Below, piece by piece: positions 34,986 through 43,871 of a stretch of DNA of 51,202 nucleotides (the stretch's first letter is position 1; each line of letters starts with the position of its first letter). This DNA comes from Actinomycetaceae bacterium. Lineage in GTDB: Bacteria > Actinomycetota > Actinomycetes > Actinomycetales > Actinomycetaceae. Position numbers and translations under genes: made by a program. Below the pieces are notes generated by a model. It saw nothing but the letters and a program-made list of their open reading frames with translations. It was not told the origin of the DNA and did not search any database. The stretch covers positions 51,460 through 102,661 of the forward strand of contig JAUNVG010000006.1 of NCBI GenBank assembly GCA_030537735.1, given 5' to 3'.

Positions 34986-35095
34986 TGGACTTACCCTTCC
35001 AAGTTCACTGGCTGTGCCAATTTATTATCAACCTAAATAAACAGTGACTCAAATAGGGAGTTTTCTACCCCAAGCGAGAACACCCTTGCAGCGGT

Positions 35096-37039
35096 TTAAA
35101 AACACCATGCCCACACCACCGCCGCGCCCGCGCCGAGCAGGAAAGTGGCGACGATGGCACGCAGCCAATCCCAGGGGAATAGCGCCGTCGCTAGAAGACG
35201 CGCACCTTGGCTGAGGTTCCAGCCACCAGGGCCGATGCGGGTGACAAGGATGGCGAAAAGCCCACTGCCCCAAAGCCCCAGTCCCAAGATCACTGGTTCC
35301 ACCCCCGTGGCGTCGGTGAATGCTACCGGCCAAGTGAGCCAGCCCCCACCTTGCGCGGGGACTTGTTGGAGGAGGTCCCACAGTGGATTAGGGGTGATGG
35401 TGCCAACCGTGTTTACCTGCCACAGCGACCAGGCACCTAAGGCCACTAGGGTTGCAGCTCCCGCACTTAAGGTGACTGCCATTAGAGCGCGGATGAGTTC
35501 GGGGAAGAAACGCAAAACCGCTAATGGAACATCTGAAGGGCGCGGGCCAGAGGTCGTAACCCGGCGCATGTGCATCCAGTGACGGGCGTAGCCCACCGCC
35601 ATCGCGAGGGACAGTAGCAGCGCCATCAGAAGCCAGCCCGGGCCACACGCCACTAACGGCAGGGTCGGCAACGCCAGGGCCAGCACTAACAGCAAGAAAG
35701 AGGCACCTTTGACGGGGGCGAAAGTATAGGGAGCGATAGCGTCGAAGTCTGGTGGCACTTCCGCTGGCTCGCCTGGAGCCGGTTGGTAGTCGGGTTCCTG
35801 GTGGTAATCAGGGGCCTGGTGGTGTTCTTGCACAAGATAGCCCGAAGGCATTTGGCGAGTAGGGGGCTCACAGTCGGGTAACTGTGCATCCGGGTAGTGA
35901 GGTAGCGGGGCAACCGGGGGTTCGGCGCCGTTGACAGGCGGGAGGGCACAGAGTTGCTCTGTTGGCGGCTCCGCCTCGCTCCGAAGGTGAGCGGTTTCGA
36001 AAGCCGCATCCGCAGCGAGGGAAGAAAGCACGTCTGTGTTAGCGGTCAGTAAATCCGTTGCGTCTAAATCCGACTCCACTGGGGAGGCGGCGCTTAGCGT
36101 GTCCGGGGATCCCCCTTCCGGTAGTGGGGTTACACTACCCACCCCGAGGGAAGTCGCCGCAGCCAGGCTAGCTGCCGCGGAAGCATCCGGCATACCCCCA
36201 GGTTCTGCCGCAGTGTCGGACGCCGACGCACCACCCGACCTCGCCAGATCTAACGCCGCGAGGACGCGCCCGGGCGGTGGGCGGAACTCACGCGGCCCCA
36301 GCGAGGCCCGTAGCACTTGCGCTAAAAAGGGATCCACACCGGCGTCGTCGGGTTCGTTTGTTCGTAGGCGAGTCACCATTGCCTCGAAGCCTCCCCCACC
36401 GAAGGGAGGGCGGCCAGTGAGCATGGTGAGAACCAGGGCCGACCACGCCCACCAGTCTGACTGCGCGTCGGGAGTGCGCCCGGCAAGGACCTCTGCCTCC
36501 ACCCATCCGGGAGTGCCTGAGACTAAGCCCGCAGAAGTTAGGCGCTCATCGTCGTCGAACTGGGCGATACCAAAATCGATTAGCACCGGGCCGCGCGAGC
36601 TCATAATAATGTTGCTCGGCTTCAAGTCACGGTGAATCACTCCGGCGGCGTGGACTTTACGTAGGGTCGCGTGCAGGGAACGGGAGGCGCTCAGCACCTG
36701 GGGAAGTGGCATCGCACCGCACTTGGCTAGGTAGTCACGCAGGCTCACCCCATCGACCAGCTCAGTCACCACGAAAGGAACTGGGTATTCCGTTTCCAAG
36801 TCAACTACTCGCGCCACGCCATCGTCGCGTACCCGGTTCACGGTGTTGGCCTCTCGCTCCAGGCGCTGACGAGCGGTGGGGTCGGCGGCGATGCCTGGGT
36901 GCAAAATTTTCAAGGCAAATCGGTTGCCGCCTTCGTCGCAGACTTCCCACACCACGCCTGCGCCCCCACTACCAAGTTGGCGGCGCAGCTCGTAGCCACC
37001 GACCCAGTCGCCGGCGGAGAAAGCCCGGTTTAGTGCCAC
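35096..37039 (-). CDS. Serine/threonine protein kinase with C-terminal membrane domain
   Basis: A 647-aa Hanks-type kinase. The kinase domain (about residues 14-265) has the glycine loop RQLGSGGAGVVWEV, the ATP Lys in FALKIL, the catalytic loop VIHRDLKPSNII, DFG in LIDFGIAQ and the APE-equivalent GTPGWVEAEVL. A Pro/Glu-rich linker (about 270-440) follows, with the repeated YQPAP/YHQEP pattern near its end. Four membrane helices lie at about 445-485, 510-545, 580-610 and 620-645. It lacks PASTA domains, so it is not the usual PknB muropeptide sensor. The start is GTG. Substrates are unknown. Confidence 0.92.
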   Translation of the reverse strand: MALNRAFSAGDWVGGYELRRQLGSGGAGVVWEVCDEGGNRFALKILHPGIAADPTARQRLEREANTVNRVRDDGVARVVDLETEYPVPFVVTELVDGVSLRDYLAKCGAMPLPQVLSASRSLHATLRKVHAAGVIHRDLKPSNIIMSSRGPVLIDFGIAQFDDDERLTSAGLVSGTPGWVEAEVLAGRTPDAQSDWWAWSALVLTMLTGRPPFGGGGFEAMVTRLRTNEPDDAGVDPFLAQVLRASLGPREFRPPPGRVLAALDLARSGGASASDTAAEPGGMPDASAAASLAAATSLGVGSVTPLPEGGSPDTLSAASPVESDLDATDLLTANTDVLSSLAADAAFETAHLRSEAEPPTEQLCALPPVNGAEPPVAPLPHYPDAQLPDCEPPTRQMPSGYLVQEHHQAPDYHQEPDYQPAPGEPAEVPPDFDAIAPYTFAPVKGASFLLLVLALALPTLPLVACGPGWLLMALLLSLAMAVGYARHWMHMRRVTTSGPRPSDVPLAVLRFFPELIRALMAVTLSAGAATLVALGAWSLWQVNTVGTITPNPLWDLLQQVPAQGGGWLTWPVAFTDATGVEPVILGLGLWGSGLFAILVTRIGPGGWNLSQGARLLATALFPWDWLRAIVATFLLGAGAAVVWAWCF

Positions 37040-37531
37040 CTAATCAGAATACCTAAGGGGGTGGGGAATGGAGTTAGAGGCATGCGCGGTGGGCATTTTC
37101 GTCGGTAGGCGGGGCGGGAGTAATCCGAGTGCGGGTGTGAGGTGGGTTTTTGGTATAGGTGGGGGCGCGAGCGCGCACAGGAGGGGCAGGGGAAAGCAAG
37201 GAGTGCGGATGCGGTGCCGGCAGGCACATCGGCGGGGGCGAGTGGGAAGACCTGGGAGGTGTCGGTACGGGGAAGCCGAGGCAGTGGACGAGGACGGCAC
37301 CGGCGGCCCGCACACACGTTGGTCGATATCTCACTCAGCCATCAAACCAGTGCACATTTGTTCACAACGTGACCCATACGTCCTCGTCGAGGGGGTCGGA
37401 ATGGCACCGTCATTGTGATAATCTCGAAAGTGGCGTCAGTTCAATGACTGAACCAGACGCTGTGTCAGCGAAGACACTGACACCTCTCACTACGGATCGT
37501 TCGGCACGTACCTGCCGATGGAGGAAAGAAT
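37040..37531. other. Intergenic region upstream of the ABC ATPase gene
   Basis: No gene is supported in this 490-base gap; the open frames on both strands have low-complexity Gly/Arg/Pro products. The promoter-proximal part holds TGTGATAAT (about 37415-37423), a possible extended -10. It also holds two hairpins in the presumed leader: GTTCA-ATGAC-TGAAC and GTGTCAG-N8-CTGACAC (about 37461-37482). GGAGGAAAG before the ATG is the ribosome site. Confidence 0.5.
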
Positions 37532-38668
37532 ATGGCAACCGTAACTTTTGACGGCGCAACCCGCATTTACCCGGGCGCTACCACCCCTGCAGTAGACAAC
37601 CTGAACCTGGAGATCGCCGACGGTGAATTCCTGGTACTCGTTGGCCCTTCCGGTTGTGGTAAGTCCACCTCACTGCGTATGCTCGCCGGTTTGGAAGACG
37701 TAAACGTCGGCCGCATTTTCATTGGGGACAAGGACGTAACCGACGTCCAGCCTAAGAACCGCGACATCGCCATGGTGTTCCAGAACTACGCGCTCTACCC
37801 GCACATGACTGTGCGCGACAATATGGGCTTCGCCCTCAAGATCGCTGGCACCCCGAAGGATGAAATCCGCAAGCGTGTGGAAGAAGCCGCGCAGATTCTG
37901 GACCTTACCCCCTACCTTGACCGCAAGCCCAAGGCACTGTCCGGTGGTCAGCGTCAGCGTGTAGCAATGGGACGCGCAATCGTGCGTAAACCGCAGGTGT
38001 TCCTCATGGACGAGCCCCTGTCGAACTTGGATGCGAAGCTGCGTGTGCAGACCCGTACCCAGATCGCCCAGCTGCAACGCGAACTCGGTGTAACCACCGT
38101 TTACGTTACCCACGACCAGACTGAGGCCCTCACCATGGGTGACCGCATTGCGGTACTCAAGGACGGCATCTTGCAGCAGGTTGGTAGCCCGCGTGAAATG
38201 TACGACCGCCCGGCGAACGAGTTCGTCGCTGGCTTCATCGGCTCCCCCGCCATGAACCTGGGCACCTTCAAGGTCGGCAGCGACGGATTCGCCACCTTGG
38301 GTAAGGCTCGCGTGCGTATTTCTGAAGCTGCTCGCGCCGCCATCACCCCCGAAGATAATGGCGAAATCGTTATCGGCTTCCGCCCCGAAGCCCTGGAGAT
38401 CGTGGAAGAAGGACCCGACACCATTCCGGTTGAGATCAACCTGGTGGAAGAACTCGGTTCGGACTCCTTCATGTACGGCAGCCTGGTTGGTGGCGGCAGC
38501 CTGGGATCCGGCACCGATGCCAACCCCGATGATGAAGCCAGCGACCAGATCATTATCCGCTCCGCTCCGCACACCGCACCGCCGACCGGCTCCGTGGTGT
38601 ACGTACGCATCAAGGAAGGCGGACAGCACAACTTCTCCAAGGCGACCGGCGAGCGTCTGCCTGACTGA
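37532..38668 (+). CDS. ugpC: Carbohydrate ABC transporter ATPase (MsmK/UgpC/MalK type)
   Basis: Powers sugar uptake by ATP hydrolysis on the cytosolic face of the membrane, 378 aa. Walker A is GPSGCGKST, the Q-loop VFQNYALYPHM, the signature LSGGQRQRVAMGRA, Walker B VFLMDEPLSNLD and the switch His VTHDQTEA. The C-terminal OB-type regulatory domain (about residues 240-378) marks the MalK/UgpC/MsmK group. It is not next to permease genes, as in bacteria where one MsmK serves many importers. The sugar permeases at 40304-42227 have no ATPase of their own and are likely clients. Confidence 0.95.
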   Translation: MATVTFDGATRIYPGATTPAVDNLNLEIADGEFLVLVGPSGCGKSTSLRMLAGLEDVNVGRIFIGDKDVTDVQPKNRDIAMVFQNYALYPHMTVRDNMGFALKIAGTPKDEIRKRVEEAAQILDLTPYLDRKPKALSGGQRQRVAMGRAIVRKPQVFLMDEPLSNLDAKLRVQTRTQIAQLQRELGVTTVYVTHDQTEALTMGDRIAVLKDGILQQVGSPREMYDRPANEFVAGFIGSPAMNLGTFKVGSDGFATLGKARVRISEAARAAITPEDNGEIVIGFRPEALEIVEEGPDTIPVEINLVEELGSDSFMYGSLVGGGSLGSGTDANPDDEASDQIIIRSAPHTAPPTGSVVYVRIKEGGQHNFSKATGERLPD

Positions 38669-38762
38669 GAAGCCAAAGTGCAGCCAACCGGTGAGCAACA
38701 CTTACCGGCACCGCTAAGCGGCAAAGCTGACTGCCAGCACCGCTGAGCACTACACAAGCCAC

Positions 38763-38793
38763 AGGGCGTGACTCCACCACGGGGTCACGCCCT
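38763..38793 (+). terminator. Terminator of the ABC ATPase gene
   Basis: AGGGCGTGAC (38763-38772) and GTCACGCCCT (38784-38793) make a perfect 10-bp stem with an 11-base loop. It is about 95 bases past the stop and is followed by AAGCTTTAGCTT, a modest T-rich end. Confidence 0.75.
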
Positions 38794-38938
38794 AAGCTTT
38801 AGCTTGCACCGGCACCATCCCCGCCGCGCTTCCATACGCCCCCTCCCGCTTGCCGCGCCTTCCCCATCCCCGCGGCAGTTGAAGCAGATAGCAGGCAACT
38901 TCACTCCCGCGGGCTTTCCCCAATCGCAAGAACTTTGA

Positions 38939-38951
38939 GACAATACGAATA
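38939..38951 (+). promoter_or_regulatory. -10 box adjoining the DUF4032 start (leaderless)
   Basis: GACAAT (38939-38944) is followed by six bases and then the ATG at 38951. There is no ribosome site. Transcription would begin at the start codon, the same layout as at 24200-24212. Confidence 0.5.
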
Positions 38952-40195
38952 TGCCTCAAGCGCTGCAGATAACCGCTGCTAACCTAGACCCCGCACTACT
39001 GGACCTGCCCTGGGAACTGCCTTTAGAGCAGTGGCCCGACGACGTCCTCGCCGCCTTGCCACGCGGTATATCCCGACACGTGGTGCGTTTCGTAAACCTC
39101 TCTGGGCGGGTCATCGCGGTTAAGGAAATCGGCGAAACCGTGGCGTACCACGAATACCAACTACTACGTGACCTGGTGCGACTCAACGCGCCTTCAGTGC
39201 ACCCAACTGCGGTAGTCACCGGCCGCAAGTCCGTTGACGGAGAAGACCTCACCCCCGCGCTCGTAACCGAACACCTGCAGTTCTCCTTGCCATACCGCGC
39301 CGTTTTCTCCCAGTCCATGCGCCCCGAAACCGCGACCCGCCTAATTGACTCCCTCGCGGTGCTGCTAGTGCGACTACACCTTCTCGGTTTTTACTGGGGC
39401 GACGTATCCTTATCAAACACACTCTTCCGACGCGACGCAGACGCCTTCTCCGCCTACCTGGTAGACGCCGAAACCGGGGACCTACACCCGCAACTAACGC
39501 GCGGGCAACGCCACTACGACGTGGACTTAGCACGCACCAACATTATCGGCGAACTAATGGACCTACAGGCCGGAGGACTACTGGGCGAGGACGTTGACGT
39601 CATCACCATCGGCACGCGGATTGAAGAACGCTACCACGCGCTTTGGAACGAACTGACCGCGGAGGAAACCTACGACAACGGTGAACGCTGGCGAGTTTCA
39701 GCCAAGATAAAGCGACTGAACGAACTGGGATTCGACGTCGGTGAACTAACGATGTCCGCAGACCTAGATGGGACCCGGATCGTGCTGCAGCCCAAGGTGG
39801 TTGATGCTGGACACCACCACCGCCAGATCATGCGGCTGACGGGGCTGGATGTCGAAGAACGCCAGGCGCGCCGGATGCTGAACGACCTGGCGACCTACCG
39901 GGCGATCACGGGCCGCAACAATCAGCCGATCGAACTGGTAGCGCACCAATGGTTGGCGGAAGTCTTCGAACCAACCGTGCGAGCCGTCCCCCCGCAGATG
40001 ACAGCTAAGTTGGAACCTGCGCAGATCTTCCACGAAATCCTCGACCACCGCTGGTACCTGTCCCAACAACAGCACCGCGACGTGCCCTTGCCGGAGGCCA
40101 CCCAGTCATACATTGACAACGTCCTGCCCTCCCGCCGCGACGAAGCCCTATTCCTGGACTTGGACCCCAACGACGAACACAGCCTAGAAGACTAG
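38951..40195 (+). CDS. DUF4032 domain protein with lipopolysaccharide-kinase-like fold
   Basis: A 414-aa cytosolic protein typical of actinobacteria. The N-terminal half resembles a small-molecule kinase: VIAVKEIGE (putative ATP Lys), YHEYQLLRDL, LHLLGFYWGDVSLSNTLFRRD (catalytic-loop-like, Asp-x4-Asn) and YLVDAETGD (DFG-like Asp). The C-terminal half is DUF4032 (about residues 225-390), with VVDAGHHHRQIMRLTGLD and LDHRWYLSQQ. The kinase activity is inferred from motifs only and no substrate is known. The C-terminus is acidic. Confidence 0.88.
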   Translation: MPQALQITAANLDPALLDLPWELPLEQWPDDVLAALPRGISRHVVRFVNLSGRVIAVKEIGETVAYHEYQLLRDLVRLNAPSVHPTAVVTGRKSVDGEDLTPALVTEHLQFSLPYRAVFSQSMRPETATRLIDSLAVLLVRLHLLGFYWGDVSLSNTLFRRDADAFSAYLVDAETGDLHPQLTRGQRHYDVDLARTNIIGELMDLQAGGLLGEDVDVITIGTRIEERYHALWNELTAEETYDNGERWRVSAKIKRLNELGFDVGELTMSADLDGTRIVLQPKVVDAGHHHRQIMRLTGLDVEERQARRMLNDLATYRAITGRNNQPIELVAHQWLAEVFEPTVRAVPPQMTAKLEPAQIFHEILDHRWYLSQQQHRDVPLPEATQSYIDNVLPSRRDEALFLDLDPNDEHSLED

Positions 40196-40303
40196 CGGCC
40201 CGCCAGCGGGAAAGAAACAGGCAAGCGGCGAATAAGCCGTTTTGCGTGCCCCTCCCCACCGGCGGGTCTTAGTCAGCCGCGAACCTGAACCAAGCAGCGG
40301 GCA

Positions 40304-41212
40304 CTACCCCTTCACTGAACCAGCTGCCAAACCGGACTGCCAGTAACGCTGCAAGCCCAGGAACAAGATTCCCAGCGGAATAACGCCAAGCAAAGCCCCC
40401 AGCATGACCGCACCCTTAGCGGGAGCGAAGTAGCTCATCATGCCGTAAAGCCCTAAGGTGACAGGTTTAATCGACTCGTTCGACACCATCATCAACGGCA
40501 GGAGGAAGTTGTTCCACGTCGCCACGAAGATGAATAGGAAGATCGTCACCATTGCCGGAGCTAACAGGCGTAGAACCATGGTGAAGAAAATCCGCGCCTC
40601 CCCCGCGCCGTCGATGCGGGCGGCCTCGATCAGCTCGGTCGGAACTGAAGTCTGCGCGTAGACCCTGCCCAGGAACACGCCGAAGGGGCTTACGCAGGAC
40701 GGAATCAAGATCGCCCACATGGTGTTGGTCAGCCCGATGTTGTGGAACATGACGTACATGGGGATGGTGAGGATGGCTATCGGTAGCAACAATCCCGACA
40801 TGATAACTCCCATGGCGACGTTCTTACCGGGGAAGTTGAACTTCGCCATGGCATAGCCAGCCATTACCGAAAGCAGAGTGCCGACCGCGCCAGCGACCGT
40901 GGAGTAGATCAGGGAGTTAAGGACCCAGCGCCAGAACATGCCTTTCGTCCACGACATTAGCGCCTGGTAGTTCGCACTCCAGTTAATCGTGTCGAACCAA
41001 AAGCCGTTGGTGGACGACAGCTGGCTGTTCGTCTTGGTGGAAGCCACCACCACCCAGTACACCGGGAAGAGGAAGTAGACCAGTACCAGCAAAAGGATGC
41101 CGGTGGTGATTAAACGCGCCGCCTGCGAAGGCGCCACCGAACGCATCGGCATACCTTCTTCCGAAGGGACGTAGCTGCGCCCGTCAGGCAAAGTAGCAGT
41201 TTTCAAAGCCAT
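40304..41212 (-). CDS. Sugar ABC transporter permease (MalG type)
   Basis: One of two membrane subunits of a CUT1 sugar importer, 302 aa with six predicted helices. The EAA loop that contacts the ATPase is EAARIDGAGEARIFFTMVLR (about residues 197-216). Its ATG lies 2 bases before the stop of the MalF-type gene is completed, so translation is coupled. The chain MalG-MalF-binding protein-phosphorylase on the minus strand suggests a galacto-N-biose/lacto-N-biose importer, like the GltABC system of bifidobacteria. Confidence 0.93.
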   Translation of the reverse strand: MALKTATLPDGRSYVPSEEGMPMRSVAPSQAARLITTGILLLVLVYFLFPVYWVVVASTKTNSQLSSTNGFWFDTINWSANYQALMSWTKGMFWRWVLNSLIYSTVAGAVGTLLSVMAGYAMAKFNFPGKNVAMGVIMSGLLLPIAILTIPMYVMFHNIGLTNTMWAILIPSCVSPFGVFLGRVYAQTSVPTELIEAARIDGAGEARIFFTMVLRLLAPAMVTIFLFIFVATWNNFLLPLMMVSNESIKPVTLGLYGMMSYFAPAKGAVMLGALLGVIPLGILFLGLQRYWQSGLAAGSVKG

Positions 41213-41213
41213 G

Positions 41214-42227
41214 TCACTTACTCACTTTCCGATCCACGACCGCGTACAGAACAGCCAGCACACCGGCAACCACAGCCATCACGATTGAAACCGCGGAGGC
41301 TGGACCGTCACCGGAAGGACTGAGCGTGCCCATCATGGTGTTGTAAGCCATCATCATCGGAACGTAGTCCGCCCCCATCCACGGGTTGACTGTCTTCATC
41401 ACAGTGGGTTCGTTAAATAGCTGGATCGTGCCCACGATGGAAAGCAGCACCGCCAGCAAGGCTGCGCCGCGCACCAGCGGAACCTTCACGCGCATGACGA
41501 TTTGGAAACCGGTGGCGCCATCGATGCGGGCGGCCTCCGAAAGCTCGGTGGGGATGGCCTGCAAGGCGGCGAGGAAAATCAGCATGTTGTAGCCGGTGTA
41601 GGTCCACGTAGTCATGTTCGCCATGGAAGCTAGAATCACCGACGGAGCCATGAAATCCACTTGCACACCAAGCCCGCGTAGCAGGGAAACAATGGGGGAG
41701 ATCTCCGGACTGTATAAGTACAGCCAGATCATGGCAGCCACGATGCCGGGAATGGCGAAGGGAAGGAAGTAGCCCAGCCGGTAGAACGTGACGTGTTTCG
41801 TCAGGTACGAATCCAGCACCAGCGCCAGCGCCAAGGCGGCGATAATCATGATTGGGACCTGGATGGCGGTGTAACCCAAGACCCGTAGCATGCCCAGCCA
41901 GAAACGCCCGTTAGTGATGACGTCGGAATAGTTTTGGAAACCAACGAAATGGTTAGTCAGTTCCCCGCCACCATAGAGACCACCGGAAGCGGAACTGACG
42001 CGGAAGAAAGACTTGTAAATAGAAAGCAGGATAGGAATTAAGAAAACTAGGACGAACGCTAAAGAAAATGGCAACATGAACGCCCAACCGGTGCGAGCAT
42101 CATGGAGCTCGCGGGTGCGCCGACGCGGACCTTTACCGGACTTTTGGGCGGCGCGTGCGTCCTCGTGCGGATTATCCCCCGCCGTGGCTACCGCCACCGC
42201 GTCAGGAGCAGGAGTTTGCTGCGTCAC
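41214..42227 (-). CDS. Sugar ABC transporter permease (MalF type)
   Basis: The second permease of the CUT1 importer, about 337 aa. A basic cytosolic N-terminus (GKGPRRRTRE) leads to six helices, and the EAA loop reads EAARIDGATGFQIVMRVKVP. I chose GTG at 42227 (MTQQTPAPDA), which has GAGG six bases upstream; the longer in-frame start at 42296 would run through an intercistronic hairpin. It is followed directly by the MalG-type gene. Confidence 0.93.
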   Translation of the reverse strand: MTQQTPAPDAVAVATAGDNPHEDARAAQKSGKGPRRRTRELHDARTGWAFMLPFSLAFVLVFLIPILLSIYKSFFRVSSASGGLYGGGELTNHFVGFQNYSDVITNGRFWLGMLRVLGYTAIQVPIMIIAALALALVLDSYLTKHVTFYRLGYFLPFAIPGIVAAMIWLYLYSPEISPIVSLLRGLGVQVDFMAPSVILASMANMTTWTYTGYNMLIFLAALQAIPTELSEAARIDGATGFQIVMRVKVPLVRGAALLAVLLSIVGTIQLFNEPTVMKTVNPWMGADYVPMMMAYNTMMGTLSPSGDGPASAVSIVMAVVAGVLAVLYAVVDRKVSK

Positions 42228-42259
42228 GATCAACCTCGGGTAAGAAGTGAACAGTCGGA

Positions 42260-42293
42260 ATGGGGGCGCCCAGCAAATGCGGAGCGCCCCCAT
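42260..42293 (-). terminator. Intercistronic stem-loop after the binding-protein gene
   Basis: ATGGGGGCGC (42260-42269) and GCGCCCCCAT (42284-42293) form a perfect 10-bp GC-rich stem with a 14-base loop. It lies between the solute-binding protein gene and the MalF-type permease gene and is not followed by a U-tract. It could stabilise the upstream message or attenuate the downstream part, giving more binding protein than permease. Confidence 0.65.
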
Positions 42294-42359
42294 CAATATT
42301 GGTGATGATAGTCGTGGTGGGCGCGCGGCCTAGACGACCATCAAAGTGCGGGTCAGACC

Positions 42360-43682
42360 CTATTCAGCAACCGGCAGGTTCAGAGCCTTCAGAGCCTTAA
42401 CGGATTCTTCCTGAGCGGCCTCGAAGATGTCCATGACCTTGCCCTTGCCCTGAGTCACGTTGGAAGCAACCTCACTCATCTTCGGGGCAACCGCGGAGAA
42501 ACCGGGGATGTAGCCGAACTTGTCGGACAGGGCTTCGTTCGCCTTCGCCAGTTCCGTGAACACGTCCTGGCCACCGAACTGCTGCTTAACCTTGTCGGGG
42601 GTGACGACCTCGCCCTTAGCAGCCACAACTAGACCCTGGGTAGCCAGATCCTTGGTCTGGGTGTTGAACCAGTGGTTGAACTCCATGGCCTCAACCGGGT
42701 ACTTGCAACCCTTCATTACAGCTACGCCGGAGCCACCATCGGGACCAGTGAGGTTACCAGCACCGAAGTCAGGCAGCAGCGCCACCTTCCAAGCGCCTTC
42801 TTCACCTTCGGGGATCACGCCGTCAAGCATGAAGCCAGCTTCCCAAGCGGCACCGATGTTGCCGATCAGTTTCTTCTCAGTCAAAGCAGCGGTGTAAGCA
42901 TCGTCCCAACGGTTAATCGTCAAGGCAGCCTTCTCATCCAGCATCTCCTGCCAGAAAGCAGCTACCTTCTGCGTGCCTTCACCCTTGGTGTCTACCACCC
43001 ACTGATCGTTTTCGGCCTTGTACCAGGTGTCACCAGCGGCCGCAGCCATGCCGGATAGCCAGTTCTGTGCCTCGTCAGCTTCGAAGTCCAAGATGTACTT
43101 GCCTTCAGCGGCAGCCTTCTTTGCGGCTTCCTTCAGCTCGTCCAAAGTCTTGGGAACTTCCAATCCCAGGGCCTTGAACTCTGCTTCGTCGTAGAAGTAA
43201 ACCAGCGGGCCAGTGTCCTGCGGCAGGCCTACCACCGCGTCACCGATCTTCATCTGGTTGTAGGCGCCAGAGAAGTCATCCTTGTACTTTTCTGCCTCGG
43301 CCGCTACGTCCTCAACCAAGGACTTAGCGAACATTTCAGGCACTTCCGCGTATCCGAGCTGAGCCAAGCACGGGCCAGCATCGGAGTTAATGGCGGTTTC
43401 CAGCTTCTTAATCATGTCAGAAGCTTGACCTTCGAACTTCGTGGCAGTTACCTGAATGTCAGGATGCTCATCGTTCCAACGCTTGACGATGTCAGCCACC
43501 GGCACCATGCCCGGACCATCCGGTAGACGGTGCATGTATTCAATGCTGATGGTCTCGCCCTCAGCCTTGGGGGTGGTTGAGCCCTCGCTAGCGGGTTCAT
43601 TCGATGAACATGCAACCAGACCCATAGTGGCCACTGCGGCTGCGGCAATCATTGCGGTAGTCCGCGCAATAGTGCTCTTCAT
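42360..43682 (-). CDS. Sugar-binding lipoprotein of an ABC importer (family 1)
   Basis: A 440-aa extracellular binding protein. The signal peptide ends in the lipobox LVACSSNEP (Cys at about residue 25), which anchors it to the membrane. The mature part shows the family 1 fold: ADIVKRWNDEHPDIQV, GYAEVPEMFAKSLVEDV, and VVGLPQDTGPLVYFYDEA with aromatic residues for sugar stacking. Its neighbours (two permeases downstream, GH112 phosphorylase upstream) suggest Gal-beta-1,3-GlcNAc/GalNAc as ligand. AGGAGGATAT-type sequence precedes the ATG. Confidence 0.93.
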   Translation of the reverse strand: MKSTIARTTAMIAAAAVATMGLVACSSNEPASEGSTTPKAEGETISIEYMHRLPDGPGMVPVADIVKRWNDEHPDIQVTATKFEGQASDMIKKLETAINSDAGPCLAQLGYAEVPEMFAKSLVEDVAAEAEKYKDDFSGAYNQMKIGDAVVGLPQDTGPLVYFYDEAEFKALGLEVPKTLDELKEAAKKAAAEGKYILDFEADEAQNWLSGMAAAAGDTWYKAENDQWVVDTKGEGTQKVAAFWQEMLDEKAALTINRWDDAYTAALTEKKLIGNIGAAWEAGFMLDGVIPEGEEGAWKVALLPDFGAGNLTGPDGGSGVAVMKGCKYPVEAMEFNHWFNTQTKDLATQGLVVAAKGEVVTPDKVKQQFGGQDVFTELAKANEALSDKFGYIPGFSAVAPKMSEVASNVTQGKGKVMDIFEAAQEESVKALKALNLPVAE

Positions 43683-43699
43683 ATCTCCTCTTCCTCGAG

Positions 43700-43719
43700 T
43701 CAGAATGATTAAATTCTGA
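43700..43719. promoter_or_regulatory. Palindrome upstream of the binding-protein gene
   Basis: TCAGAAT-GATTAA-ATTCTGA is a perfect 7-6-7 inverted repeat, 17 bases before the ATG of the binding-protein gene. It differs from the TCAC repeats near the DeoR-type gene, so a different regulator (LacI- or GntR-like) or an RNA hairpin in the leader is possible. Confidence 0.5.
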
Positions 43720-43809
43720 TTGCTCTACCATCCTAGTCCGAACAACACGTCTAGACCACCGATTCTTGCGCGCCAGTCATAACAAGTTGGTAACGGGCAG
43801 ATGGTTTCC

Positions 43810-43858
43810 GCGGGTGGTTTAACTAGGCAGCCGCCAAAGCCCCCATCAAACCACCCGC
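43810..43858 (-). terminator. Hairpin between phosphorylase and binding-protein genes
   Basis: GCGGGTGGTTT (43810-43820) pairs perfectly with AAACCACCCGC (43848-43858). It begins 14 bases after the phosphorylase stop on the minus strand. A U-tract is absent, so it may be a partial terminator or message-stabilising structure. The 189-base gap here allows a separate promoter for the transporter genes. Confidence 0.55.
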
Positions 43859-43871
43859 CGCCACCGGACCT

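Noticed and set aside
37068..37418. Candidate small gene in the gap before the ABC ATPase gene
   Set aside because: The product is Gly/Arg-rich low complexity, several frames are open by GC bias alone, and no ribosome site was found.
37670..38701. 343-codon open frame opposite the ABC ATPase gene
   Set aside because: It is antisense to a fully conserved ATPase, has an atypical composition and no recognisable domain.
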